A stretch of 64,000 nucleotides of DNA, from positions 372,001 to 436,000 of the forward strand of contig JAJHZJ010000414.1 of the NCBI GenBank assembly GCA_023548195.1. The letters are read 5' to 3'. Each line of letters opens with the position of its first letter. Positions within the stretch are counted from its first letter, which is position 1. Under the pieces are notes generated by a model. It was given only the letters and a program-made list of their open reading frames with translations, was not told the origin of the DNA and made no database searches. The DNA comes from Bettongia penicillata ogilbyi. Its lineage: Eukaryota > Chordata > Mammalia > Diprotodontia > Potoroidae. The position numbers and the translations under genes were made by a program. Positions 43,574-54,029 of this stretch are shown here, piece by piece.

Positions 43574-44210
43574 GTATACCTAATCATCCTAATGTTTCCC
43601 CAAAGCCTGTTGCTGTGTGTAGAGCTGTACATTTAGAGCTGCCCAGGAAGGAAGAGATTCAATTCCTGGATTCAGGAAGCTGCCCATAAACAGAGAGACA
43701 AGTTCCCTTAAAATGTCCAGCTAAATGACCTAAGACAAGGGCTCTGGAAGTGGGGTGCAGGAAGATAGTGGGAGTGGGGTACAGGAACCAAAGATATCAA
43801 TAAAAAAATTTGGATCACAAGACAACTTTTAAAAATCTACAAGTTGAGTATCTATGCATTATTTAAAAGTTTATGCAAATTTTTTTCTTTGAAAACTAAT
43901 CATTATTTCCCATGAAGTTCCATCCTAATTTGCTAGATATAGTACCAGAATATGCTGGCCATAAATAAAAATGTGTTGCTTGTTATCAAAATTTCTTTTG
44001 ATCCGTGGTGGTCATGGAAAATCTATTATTAAAAGTCAGTCATTGATATTTACAGTATCTGTCTGTACAGGAGATGAGCCTCATACTCATTCCATGTTGG
44101 TACAAGCTACCAACCCCTGTCCATCACTACATAGCTCATAAATTAGAGAATTCTATCTTGCTTATTAGAGCAGAGTCCAACCTTTGTTTTTAAAGTTTGA
44201 GTCTTCATAG
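43574..44210. other. Unassigned intronic sequence after the exon
   Basis: AT-rich. No recognised repeat or second exon. Confidence 0.45.
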
Positions 44211-44211
44211 A

Positions 44212-44480
44212 ATCATCAGCAAATATTTCTTTGTTGTTACTGAGCACCTGCTACGTGCCAGACATGGCTCTAAGCATGGAGGATACAAGTACAAAGAATG
44301 GAACCAAGAGGTTATGTTCCAGTGGGAAGGGGACAGGATTAACTGCATAGGTGGACAATTTATGTAAGCTGAGGGGATGTAGGGTAAGTAAGCACGGTTA
44401 ATCAAGGGGAGATGATATCTACAAGGATCAAGCATCTAGTAAGTACTTAATCAATATCCATTGCTTGTTGACTGACTCAC
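44212..44480 (+). repeat. tttattaagc-type repeat and L2/MIR tail
   Basis: tgagcacctgctacgtgcca, ggctctaagcatggaggata, then at 44430 ctagtaagtacttaatcaat. Confidence 0.7.
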
Positions 44481-44937
44481 AAGCATGTATGGGAATTGGG
44501 ATTTCTATAATCCTGTTCCTTCCAACCCTAGTTCCATGTCCATGAAAGGACAGGCAGAAAGGAGCACACATAGTTCAGATGCTTTCTCCAAATCCTTTAA
44601 CTTTGTGTCTTGTTCCCATTAATGAAACACAGGTGGCAGTGAACTGGGGTGCTGCCAACCTCGCAAGTGGCCAGAGGTCAGTGGAGGGATGGTTCTCTCT
44701 TGCTTTGTTCAAAGGCTTGGGGATGGGGCATGGTGGAAATATGTAATCACAAGCATTCTGTCTTGGTGCTTTCTATTACAATATATTCACAGTATTAAAA
44801 ATTCCAAGAGCCCTTCTGAGATAAGCAACAATAAATAGAAAATAGCTACATGCCTTTCTTTCCCCATGTGCAAGTTTTGGAAAGGGCAGCTTAGGCTCAT
44901 AATCTGAGTCACCCTGAACTCTTCCTTCTCTCTCACC
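44481..44937. other. Unassigned intronic sequence
   Basis: Nothing recognised. Confidence 0.35.
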
Positions 44938-45150
44938 CCCCACATCCATGCTGTTGCCAAGGCCTATCCTTTTCACCTTTGCAACATCTGCAGAATATGC
45001 CCCCTTCCTTCCACTGACCCTGTCACCCCTCCAGTGCAGACCCTCCTCACCTCATGCCCTGATTACTGCAATAGGCTACTGGTGGGTCTGCCTGCCTCGG
45101 ATATCCCCTGGACTCCAATGCATTCTCCATTCAGCCACCACTTTTCTAAG
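44938..45150 (+). repeat. L2 LINE fragment
   Basis: catgctgttgccaaggccta, ttcacctttgcaacatctgc, ctgattactgcaataggcta, ctggtgggtctgcctgcctc, ccattcagccacca. Confidence 0.88.
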
Positions 45151-45372
45151 TATGATGAAAAATTTGTGGATATTATGTTATTACTGATCAAAAAAGTGTA
45201 AATAATTTTGTTTAATACAAATTTTTACTCACCTAGCCAATGTATTATGGCTGACATGGTATATGGGTCTAGCATACCACTGGTTTGCAGACACTGCTCT
45301 CTCTAGAATCAGTTATTAAGTTTTCAATATAAGCCTTTATACCTCAGAAAGTAGCAAATGCTACAAATCAGG

Positions 45373-45640
45373 GAGGCAGCTCGGCAGTACAGTGGATAGA
45401 GCCCTGGATCTGGAGTCAGGAAGGCCTGAGTTCAAATCTAAGCTCAGACACTTCCTAGCTCTTTGACTCTGGGGTGAGTCACTTTACCTCTGCTTGCCTC
45501 AGTTTCCTCAACTACAAAATGGGCAAAATAAGAGCCCCTGCCTCCCAGAGTTGTTGTAAGGATCAAATAAGATAATATTTGTAAAGTACATAACACAGTG
45601 CCTGGCACATGGTGAGTGTTAGTATTATTTTTTGATATTG
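45373..45640 (+). repeat. CORE-SINE/MIR full copy
   Basis: ggcagctcggcagtacagtg, gatctggagtcaggaaggcc, tgcctcagtttcctcaacta, gttgttgtaaggatcaaata, acagtgcctggcacatggtg. Confidence 0.93.
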
Positions 45641-45975
45641 TCTAGATTTAATAAAATATTGGAGAAAATGATCATGATGCAAATTAAACTTAAAAGTGTG
45701 TTATGTATGCATTCCTCCGCCAAGAGCAAGTTGCTATACATTTACTAGGAAACCACTATTGACGAAAATTAAAGTCGACATGAACTTCTCAACACATCAG
45801 ACTTCATCCTCACAAAGGCCTTAATAAAAATGGCCTGTCTTCTTGAAGCTTTACATGTATGAAACCTCCTACTCCCTTGTAGCGTTGTCAACGTAAGAGT
45901 TAAGTGTGCCAGGATTCCTGATGACAAAGGATACTGTGTTGTGAATAGCAAAGTTTGAGAACTACTCATTTGCGT
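45641..45975. mobile_element. Probable hAT/MER5-like end
   Basis: The right end gcaaagtttgagaactact resembles the classical hAT end (agtttgagaaccactg). A matching left end may be ccactggtttgcagacactg near 45280, with the SINE inserted between. Weak. Confidence 0.35.
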
Positions 45976-46029
45976 CCAGTCTCCTTTTGTTTTATATTTG
46001 AGGAAATCCAGAGAGCTTGGATTCCTTAG

Positions 46030-46260
46030 AAGTCATCTCCAATTCTCACTGATAAAGATTTCCCTCTACAGTGTACCTGACAAGTAGTCCTATAACTTTG
46101 ACTTAAAGACCTTGAGTAAGAAGGAATCCATGACTTCCTGAAGCAGTCTACTCAACTTTTGTGTAGTCCAAGCACAATTAACAGGAACTTCTTTAGTTCA
46201 GGAATTTCCCTCTAGGGCATAGCCATCATTAACCACAATTAGCTGCAGTGTTAGGACCAT
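46030..46260 (-). repeat. CR1/L3 LINE fragment
   Basis: cactgataaagatttccctc, aaggaatccatgacttcctg, aagcagtctactcaactttt, taacaggaacttctttagtt. Confidence 0.65.
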
Positions 46261-46854
46261 GTGCTCCCATGACAGATACAATAATTCAGATAAAAACCAG
46301 GAGGAAGAGTGTATATTTATGCAAGAAAACACATCTGCTTAGTATGTACTTTAAACCAGCTCACCATTTCACCATATCACCATATCACTCCTTGACCTTT
46401 GGCCAAGGTGCAGAAAAGCAGCTGCTATTTCTTACTGTCTACCCCAGCTCTTCACATAAGCATTAGCCAGCCCATAGTACTCATAGCACTGGGCTCTCAT
46501 CTGATCTTGGAATTAGAATGTAGGGAATGGTCACTGATTCTAACAGTAGAATTAATAGTGGGCTATTAGTGTCTATAGTGCTTCATGTGTCATAATACTT
46601 TCTCTACCTCCTATCTTTGAACCTCATAACACCCCCAATCATTTCTAGCTGGGGATAACAAAGACTTCATAGTGGAGATGACCTCTGAGCTAAGGCTTCA
46701 AGGATGCCTCTGGTATCAACAAATGTAGATTATGGAGGGAAGATTCTAAACATAGGAAACTATAGCTTCTGACTCCAGATTTTTTTTTTTTTTTTTTTAC
46801 TGATTAAGTTCTTGGAGATTTTGTGTCTGTATTTTTATTTTTTACCACAACTTT
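46261..46854. other. Mostly unassigned; possible old repeat at 46670-46740
   Basis: gagatgacctctgagctaag, gcttcaaggatgcctctggt resembles the 3' part of the tttattaagc-type repeat. A T17 run lies near 46781-46798. Confidence 0.4.
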
Positions 46855-46965
46855 CTCTAAGTCAGTAATGTCAGACAAATAGAAATGGATCCCTGTGGGC
46901 TGCATATTGACCTAGAAAACCAATCATTGATGTTATATTGCATCATATTTTTTGCTAAATAATTC
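46855..46965. mobile_element. hAT-like element, copy 2 (partial)
   Basis: aatgtcagacaaatagaaat, ggatccctgtgggctgcata, ttgacctagaaaaccaatca. Same family as 42228-42425, truncated by the L1. Confidence 0.6.
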
Positions 46966-46969
46966 ACAA

Positions 46970-47640
46970 TTAAATTTTATTTAGTTTTAGTTTTCAACAT
47001 TCACTTTTTTATAAGATTTTGAGTTCCAAAATTTTCCCCCTTTTTCCCTTCCTCCCTCCTCAAGAAGGCATGCAATCTGATATAGGCTATATATGTACGA
47101 TCATATTAAACATATTTGCATATTAGTCATACTGTTAAGAAAAATTAGAGCCAAAGGGGAAAACCATGAGAAAGAGAAAGAAAAAAAGAGAAAAAAATAT
47201 TATGCTTCTATCTGCCTTCAGACTCCATAGTTCTTCTCTGGATGTGGATAGCATTTTCCATCATGAGTCTTTTGGAATTGTCTTGGATCCTTACATAGCT
47301 GAGAAGAGCCAAGTGTATCAGCGTTGTTTGTGTGAGAACACAATGTTGCTATTACCGTGTACAAAGTTCTCCTGGTTCTGGTCACTTCACTAAGCATCAG
47401 TTCGTGTAAGTCTTAATATTCCATTACATCCATATACCAAAACTTATTCAGCTATTCCCCAATAGATGGGCATCCCCTCCATTTCTAATTCTTCGCCACC
47501 ACACAAAGATCTGCTATAAATATATTTTTTTTTGCACGTGGGTCCTTTTCCCTTTTATATGATCTCTTTCACAATTATATTTTAATCGGGTGCAAGTGGG
47601 AGTTTAGCAAGCCATCCTGTCAAAATCATCTCAGTTGTGC
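46970..47640 (-). repeat. L1 LINE 3' end, antisense
   Basis: gttttcaacattcacttttt, gattttgagttccaaaattt, aaggcatgcaatctgatata, tctctggatgtggatagcat, ccccaatagatgggcatccc. Confidence 0.92.
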
Positions 47641-47644
47641 TAGA

Positions 47645-48070
47645 TTTGAGGAGCCGCAGTAGTGTAGTGGAAACAGCTCTGTTAGAGCCACTAGGTGGCA
47701 CAGTGAACACAGTGGATAAAATGCTGGGCATCCAGAAGACCCGAGTTCAACTTCTGCCTCAGATTAACAGTAACCCTGGGCAAATCGCTTCGTATCAGCC
47801 TCAATTTCCTCATTTGTAAAATGGAGATTAAAAAATGTTTACTTCACAGGGTTGCTGTGAAGATTAAGTGAGATAATATTTGCCAAATTCTTGGCAAACC
47901 TTAATGCTACATAAATATTGTTATTATACTTATTATTTGAAGACCAAGGTCTATGTTCGGGCTCCACCACTTAATTAATGACCTTGAACTCTCAACCTGA
48001 ATTTCCTAATCTGTAAAATGAGTGCATTGGAACAGATGATCTCCAAGGTCTTTTCCAACTTTAATATCCC
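47645..48070 (+). repeat. MIR split by a younger CORE-SINE
   Basis: Old MIR head (agccgcagtagtgtagtgga) at 47645-47672, a full CORE-SINE at 47673-47940 (ccactaggtggcacagtgaa ... gtgagataatatttgccaaa), then the MIR resumes (gaccaaggtctatgttcggg, gaacagatgatctccaaggt). Confidence 0.8.
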
Positions 48071-48195
48071 TTGTAATATCACATATTACAAGTATTGCAT
48101 ATTATAAGCAAATATCTCTTTAGTATCAAGCATTTGATTCCTTATAATCTTATGATGATATGGTCACAAGTATAGTGTATTAGCTTATGAAATGC

Positions 48196-48366
48196 TTTAG
48201 ATAGGTGGCCTCTATCTCGTTCTTCCAGCCCTTGCAAATAGAAAGGGACGCATGACTACTTCCACTTTACAAATGGAAAACTAAAGCTTAAAGAAGTTAA
48301 AAGACTTTTCCAAAGTCTTGCAAGTAGTAAATGGCAGAGCCTGAACTTCTAATTCCAGAACCATCA
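48196..48366 (+). repeat. Donor segment A of the local mosaic
   Basis: Its reverse complement equals 49538-49708 with one difference in 171 positions. A lies inside an antisense MIR (ccactttacaaatggaaaac, agtcttgcaagtagtaaatg) that continues past 48366, so A looks like the original. Confidence 0.95.
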
Positions 48367-48400
48367 TTCTTTACATTTTACAATACTTTCTTATGATTTT
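48240..48400 (-). repeat. MIR SINE containing part of segment A
   Basis: Antisense MIR core and end: acttttccaaagtcttgcaa, gtagtaaatggcagagcctg, catcattctttacattttac. Confidence 0.7.
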
Positions 48401-48429
48401 TTAAATTCTAATATATCCTCGTTCCTATA

Positions 48430-48935
48430 TTATTCTTGCATTGTTTTTTCAATAACTCTCTGTACATGTGACATTCCTACTTTTGAATTTTCTTACTTTT
48501 GCTATCTCATCCCCTGTTCTGTAATTTTTTAAAAAATCTTTTTAATGTTACTTCTATCTCTTGATGTCCCCTCTTTGTCCCTTCACTTTATTCCTTAATT
48601 TCTCACACTGGAAGTACCCTCTGCTCCTGCTGCTTTTCCCTCTGATCAACTGGTTCCTCCAAGAACCTCCATTTTGAGGAAGATGCCTAGGCCAGCCATG
48701 TCTTCATTCCTTTAATTCTCTGCACCGTAATTCTCTGGACTTTCTCTATGATACCCCTGAGAGAGGACTCTCCTGTCTGTTCTCCTTCTTCTCCTCACTC
48801 TCCCTAACGCCGTCCCTTCTTCTTAGCTTCCTTTTATCCACTGTCTTCTCCTCACCAAGAATATTTTCAGCTCTTGCCTGGGACACAGTAAGTGCTTGAA
48901 AAATGCCATTTGATTTGAGTTGGTGATTGGTAAGA
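48430..48935 (+). repeat. Degraded L2/CR1-like LINE
   Basis: Weak sense L2 features: a pyrimidine-rich middle, then ttgcctgggacacagtaagt, gcttgaaaaatgccatttga at the end. Low certainty. Confidence 0.4.
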
Positions 48936-48944
48936 AATAGTAAT

Positions 48945-49120
48945 GACTTCAAAGTTATACATCTAGGCTGGAAGGGAGCTCAGGGGTTATATCTAGGCTA
49001 TCCTTCTTTTACAGATAGGGAAATTGAGGCCCAGAGAGATTAAAGGGCCATACCCAAAGTAATAAATTGCAGATCTGGGACTTGAATCCAGCTCCTCTGA
49101 GCTCAATTTTCATGTTCTTT
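48945..49120 (-). repeat. MIR3-type SINE
   Basis: catctaggctggaagggagc, agggaaattgaggcccagag, gatctgggacttgaatccag. Confidence 0.8.
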
Positions 49121-49399
49121 CTACTAGAACATTTGGCATCCCCTCTATTTCCCATGTCACTATGATGAAAAACAAGACAAAAACCTCAAAAGTTGTCAGT
49201 TCATGCTGAACCTTTTCACATTTAATGAAGACCCCCTGCTGGTCTCATAGTCATAACCCTTCCTGCTTAGGTAGCATCTTCCAGAGCTTGGGTTCTGTTG
49301 GCATAACCTTCCCAAAGCCAGGATCTGTGCTTCATACCCAACTTGGGATTGAGTTAGTAAAAATGTTACCATCTTTATCGAATAAATGAGGAAACTGAG

Positions 49400-49524
49400 A
49401 CTGAGACAATGTTTAGTGAGATCAAGATTCTCCCAGGGTCATGGGAATGGCTATTAATAGAGCCAAGACAAGAGCCTAAGTTTTCTGATTATAAGTCCAA
49501 TTTTCTAGAATAGAACAGGGCACA
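49400..49524 (+). repeat. Donor segment C of the local mosaic (part of a MIR)
   Basis: Equals 49943-50067 with one difference in 125 positions. The antisense MIR runs in from about 49365 (gaataaatgaggaaactgag) through C, so C looks like the original. Confidence 0.95.
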
Positions 49525-49537
49525 GGGTAGGTGGGAT

Positions 49538-49708
49538 TGATGGTTCTGGAATTAGAAGTTCAGGCTCTGCCATTTACTACTTGCAAGACTTTGGAAAAGT
49601 CTTTTAACTTCTTTAAGCTTTAGTTTTCCATTTGTAAAGTGGAAGTAGTCATGCGTCCCTTTCTATTTGCAAGGGCTGGAAGAACGAGATGGAGGCCACC
49701 TATCTAAA
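49538..49708 (-). repeat. Mosaic block B: inverted copy of segment A
   Basis: Reverse complement of 48196-48366, 170 of 171 identical. Both ends cut the MIR that is continuous around A. Separated from C by 13 bp (gggtaggtgggat). Confidence 0.95.
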
Positions 49709-49713
49709 TAGAA

Positions 49714-49893
49714 CAGGGTACTCGTTTAGAGGGAGGTAACACCCATATAGGGATGTAAATAGTTTGCCCATATTAAATAACAAGTTTTTTTTTTCTTTTC
49801 CCTTCCTGTTTATCTTTTTATGCCTCTCTTGAGTCTTGTATTTGAAAGTGAAATTTTCTAATGAACTGGACTTTCCATAAGGAAGATCTGGAA
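49714..49893 (+). repeat. Mosaic block E: direct copy of segment F
   Basis: Equals 51535-51714 with 2 differences in 180 positions, including the same T10 run. Only 5 bp (tagaa) separate it from block B. Confidence 0.95.
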
Positions 49894-49942
49894 GGTCTAT
49901 TAGAAGACACCTGCCAACCCATAGCTCTACTGAATTGTCTCT

Positions 49943-50067
49943 ACTGAGACAATGTTTAGCGAGATCAAGATTCTCCCAGGGTCATGGGAATGGCTATTAA
50001 TAGAGCCAAGACAAGAGCCTAAGTTTTCTGATTATAAGTCCAATTTTCTAGAATAGAACAGGGCACA
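49943..50067 (+). repeat. Mosaic block D: direct copy of segment C
   Basis: 124 of 125 positions equal 49400-49524. A 49-bp stretch of unknown origin (49894-49942) lies between E and D. Confidence 0.95.
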
Positions 50068-50164
50068 ATCCCAGTCTTTCAACTTTGGTGGCAAGTGCTT
50101 GATTGAGCTCTCCCAAGCCTTCGTCCAGCCATCAGTAGGAAAATTCCAGGGATTGTGCTTGTCT

Positions 50165-50340
50165 GCTTAGTATCACAGATCTAAAGCTGAAAGCACCCTC
50201 ATGGGCCTTCTAATACCTACATCAAATTTACAGATGAGGCCCACAGAGATTAAGTGGGGTGGATTAAGTGATGAGGTAAGTGACAGAGTCAGAATTCACA
50301 CACAGATTCTGTGGCTGTAAGTTCAGCACTCTTTCTGGTA
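50165..50340 (-). repeat. MIR3-type SINE
   Basis: tatcacagatctaaagctga, aagcaccctcatgggccttc, acagatgaggcccacagaga, ttcagcactctttctgg. Confidence 0.72.
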
Positions 50341-50384
50341 AAAGTTACATTCACAAATTGATTGGCTTTATGGGGAGATGTCCT

Positions 50385-50845
50385 GTTGTCTTAAGCAAAG
50401 CATTTAACATCTTTGCATCTCAGTTCCTTCTTCTGTAAAATGAAAGGTTCTCAGTTTTTTTCCCCTTTAAATTAGAAATAATAATAATGACATGTCTGTA
50501 ATGCTTTATAATTTGCCAAGTGCTTTACACATACTATCTAATTTGAGTTTCACAAAGAAGACTGTGAGGTTGGTGCTGTTATTGTCTTTATTTTATAGAT
50601 GAGTAAACTGAGGCTGCAAGAAATTAAGGGACTTGTCCAAAATCATGTAGCCAAGTGTATCTGAGGAATGATATGAACTTGGTTCTTCTGACTCAAAGTC
50701 TGACAGTCTATCCATGACGGTGCCTCGTTGCCTCATAAAATAATAATTGCATCACCTATCTCTCAGGGTTATTTTGAGAATTATATGAGATCATGGCTAT
50801 AAAACTATTAGTCAACATGTAGATGTTCATCATTATCTTTATAGT
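50385..50845. repeat. MIR nested inside another MIR of opposite orientation
   Basis: Sense MIR at 50385-50455 (agcaaagcatttaacatctt, cttcttctgtaaaatgaaag) resumes at 50740-50845 (catcacctatctctcagggt). The antisense MIR at 50470-50735 (ctgtaatgctttataatttg, tagatgagtaaactgaggct) lies between. Confidence 0.8.
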
Positions 50846-51194
50846 TTTATTCTTTCCTACAGTTATGTCAGCCAGTAACTCCAGGCTTTATTTCATGTTC
50901 TTTATGTATTTTAAATACTCATTATTTATTCATTCCTCTTCGTTATTCTATTCCAATTAAGGGTCAATAGCAAGACATTTATTGGAGTGTGCTACGATGT
51001 CCAAGGCATGGTGCTAAGTACCTGGGGGTGCTATTGGGACTAGGGACTCTTGTTGGAAAGATAAAATGTGTCTGTCCATTTGGAAAGGCAAGCAGAATAA
51101 GAGCCCTAGAGGTGATTAATTGGCAGATGAATGGTAAGGGCAATTAGTGGGAGGAGTTCTAAAGAAGGAGAGATCATCATTGGCCAGTATGAAA
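50846..51194. other. Mostly unassigned; tttattaagc-type piece at 50975-51030
   Basis: agacatttattggagtgtgc, gcatggtgctaagtacctgg. Otherwise not recognised. Confidence 0.45.
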
Positions 51195-51310
51195 GGGGCA
51201 GTATGGTATAATGGAAGGAAGACTGTCCTTGGAGTGTCTGACACATATATACTGGCTGTGTCACTCTGGTCATGTCGTTTAACCTATGAGCACTCTAAAC
51301 AATTCTCCAA
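51195..51310 (+). repeat. MIR SINE fragment
   Basis: ggcagtatggtataatggaa, tggctgtgtcactctggtca, tgtcgtttaacctatgagc. Confidence 0.65.
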
Positions 51311-51337
51311 GTCTGTGTCTGTCTGTCTGGGTTAATC

Positions 51338-51720
51338 CTTCATTTTTTGAAGAAGAACATGGCGCCAGAGAAATAATGACATGACTCACACTTGACTTCG
51401 TTTTGAGTGAGGGAGGGCTGTGCAAGGTCACCAACCTTACTTTCTCCTCCTGAGCCATCTGGGTACAGTGACCAGATATTCATCAATGCAACAGGATGCA
51501 ATAGGAGACCTTGGCTTTTTTAAGCTGGCTTTTTCAGGGTACTCGTTTAGAGGGAGGTAACACCCATATAGGGATGTAAATAGTTTGCCCATATTAAATA
51601 ACAAGTTTTTTTTTTCTTTTCTCTTCCTGTTTATCTTTTTATGCCTCTCTTGAGTCTTGTATTTGAAAGTGAAATTTTCTAATGAACTGGACTTTCCATA
51701 AGGAAGGTCTGGAAATCCCT
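51338..51720 (+). repeat. Interspersed repeat X, copy 2, including mosaic donor F
   Basis: gagggctgtgcaaggtcacc, ctcctcctgagccatctggg, tgaccagatattcatcaatg, gcaataggagaccttggctt. Repeat X seems to run unbroken into segment F at 51535, which marks F as the source of block E. Confidence 0.6.
51535..51714 (+). repeat. Donor segment F of the local mosaic
   Basis: Equals 49714-49893 with 2 differences in 180 positions; a direct repeat 1821 bp away. Confidence 0.95.
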
Positions 51721-51974
51721 TGTTTCACTGAATGTCCATCTCCTTGCCTGAAAGTCTTTGAGTGGCAGAGGAAGTACTCTCTCCCTGCTTTGGAAGAGAG
51801 AGTTTCCTTATTCAGAAACTCTTTATACCAATGAAGTCACAGACCCAGCCTCTATTTCTCTGGTCTAAAAAGGTTTCATAGAAGGAGAGGAGCCTGAGTT
51901 GAACTTTGTAAGGTAGGTAGGAAGAGCCTGGTCCAATACTGAGAGGAAGGGGTCCAGGGTAAGAAATAGTAAGG

Positions 51975-52160
51975 ACCAGCATGGTACCATGGAACTGGTC
52001 AGAGGAACTAGATTCAGATCTCAGCTGCCATTTATTCCCTGTGTGACCTTGGGCAAGTCACTAAACCTTGCTGGGGTTACAGTTTTCTCATTTGTAAAAG
52101 TAGAGGATTGAGGTAATCTCTCAAGTTCCTTCCAGATCTCACCAACTCTTATAAGTTTAA
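51975..52160 (+). repeat. MIR SINE
   Basis: gtcagaggaactagattcag, ctgtgtgaccttgggcaagt, cagttttctcatttgtaaaa, aagttccttccagatctcac. Confidence 0.85.
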
Positions 52161-53160
52161 CTATAATCTCTATGCAGATGACTTCCAAATTTAGGAGGCA
52201 GCTTATCTTAGTGGACAGAGTGTTGGACTTGGAGCCATGTAGACCTGAGTTTGAATCCCAACTTGGGCACTTACTAGCTGGGTGACCTTGGGTTCATCAC
52301 TTAATTTCTCCCAGCCTTAGTTTTCTCATCTGTAAATAATAGTACCTACTATACAGAGCTGTTTTGAACATCAAATGAGATGATAAGTGTACAGTGTTTT
52401 GCAAACACTGAAGTATTATATAAATGTTAGCTATTAATATCTCGCTATATATCCAGCCCCCATCTCTCTACTGAACTTGAGTCCTACATGGGCATCTCTC
52501 TAAGGATGCTCCATAACCTTCTCAAACTCAACATATCCAAAATAGATGCATTCTCTTTCTCCCTAAACCTACTGCTCCTCCTAACTTCCCTATATTTTTC
52601 ATTCAGCATTCTACCAGCTACTTAGGTTCCTCACTCTTCTCCACCACAACCAATTCGTTGCTAAGCCCTGTCGATTTTACCTCCCTAGTATCACCCATAT
52701 TTATTCTATCCTCCCTACTCATATAACCACAATTCTAATTCAGGTCTACATCATCTTAAACCTGGGCTATTGAAATAGCTGCCTCAGTGATGTCCCTGCC
52801 TCCTCTCTCCAATCCTCTCTTCCACGTGGCCTCCATGTTGATTTTCCTAAAGCATAGGTGTGCCCCTATGATCTTCCTCTTCTAGAAGTTTCAGTGGTTC
52901 CCTGTTGCCTTTAGAGTGAAATACAAAAGCTTCTGTTTAGCATTGAAAGTTCTTCACCATCTGGCTGCAATCTTTTTTTCAAGCTGATTACACATTATTC
53001 TCTCTCACACATTAATGTTCCAGCCAACTCAGCCTACTTCGTATTCCCTATATATAATATTCCATGTCCTAAAAGGCTTTCATATCTTTGTTGAGGATCT
53101 CCCTTTAACCTGAAATGCTCTCCCTTCTGATATCTGCCTTTTGGAACTCTGTGCTCAGTA
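52150..53160 (+). repeat. L2 LINE with nested MIR
   Basis: L2 begins near 52150 (atctctatgcagatgacttc) and stops at ccaaattta. The MIR/CORE-SINE occupies 52192-52438. L2 resumes in register (atatatccagcccccatctc) and runs on: catatccaaaatagatgcat, gttgctaagccctgtcgatt, tggttccctgttgcctttag. Confidence 0.92.
52192..52438 (+). repeat. MIR/CORE-SINE nested in L2
   Basis: gttggacttggagccatgta, actagctgggtgaccttggg, cagagctgttttgaacatca, tattatataaatgttagcta. Confidence 0.9.
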
Positions 53161-53164
53161 CAAG

Positions 53165-53345
53165 GCTCATCTTGAGCCAGACAGGGCAAGTGAGCAGCCA
53201 GCAAAATTCAACAGGAACCAGATTAAACGTAATTGAGAAACGTTTAACAAAGTAAATAAAAATGCAACAAAGATAATGTTAATTTGTGGTTTTCTAAGTC
53301 ACTGTGTGTGGCCTGTGAGAATTCCTTTTGAGTTTGACCCCACTG
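53165..53345. mobile_element. hAT-like element, copy 3, inserted in L2
   Basis: cagccagcaaaattcaacag, tttgtggttttctaagtcac, ggcctgtgagaattcctttt, gagtttgaccccactg. Same family as 42228 and 46855. Confidence 0.65.
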
Positions 53346-53479
53346 TTCTAACCATTCTTCTTCTATCCTCCATTTATTGGTTCCTTTCCAACTTCTATCT
53401 AATTTCTTTCTATTTACTTTCTGTGTCTTTGGCATTTAATGATATCTATACACATCACTTTCTCCCATAAAAGTTAACT

Positions 53480-53795
53480 TTTGTATTTATAAGAACTGCA
53501 ATCAAAACACTTCTACCATATTAATAAACTTCTCTGTTGTTCTACTTACCACTTTTATGACTTCCCAGACCATAAATCTCTTCTTCTTCTGTATGTTGTA
53601 TACCCTTTTAGTATGTAAGTTCCATGAGATCAAGGATAGTCTCATCTTAGTATTTATATCCTCAGTGGTTGCCACACTGCAAGTGCTTAATAAAAGTTTT
53701 TCATGTATTCTTTCATTTGTACTCCAGCACCCAGCACATGGTAATGTATTTGATAGCTGGCTTAATAAATGGTTATTGAATTAAATTGAGTTGAA
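53480..53795 (+). repeat. L2 LINE 3' ends
   Basis: tatgtaagttccatgagatc, cactgcaagtgcttaataaa, then a second tail agcacccagcacatggtaat, ggcttaataaatggttattg. Confidence 0.8.
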
Positions 53796-53811
53796 TAAAT
53801 GATGAGAGTTG

Positions 53812-54027
53812 GGCAGCAAGGTGGTGCTGTACAAAGTGGATAGAGTCAGGAAGGTTTATCCAGCATCAGATGCTCACTAATTGTGTGACTCAGTTAACCC
53901 TACTTGCCTCAGTCTTCTTATCTATGAGTTGGAGGAGATGGAAAACCACCTCAGTATCTTTGCCAAGAAAACCCCAAATGGGGTTACAAAGGGTCGGACA
54001 CAACTGAAATGACTAAATAGACAAAAA
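53812..54027 (+). repeat. Marsupial CORE-SINE with RTE-like tail
   Basis: gggcagcaaggtggtgctgt, gataaaccacctcag-type tail, gaaaaccccaaatggggtta, gggtcggacacaactgaaat, with an internal deletion in the head. Confidence 0.92.
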
Positions 54028-54029
54028 AC

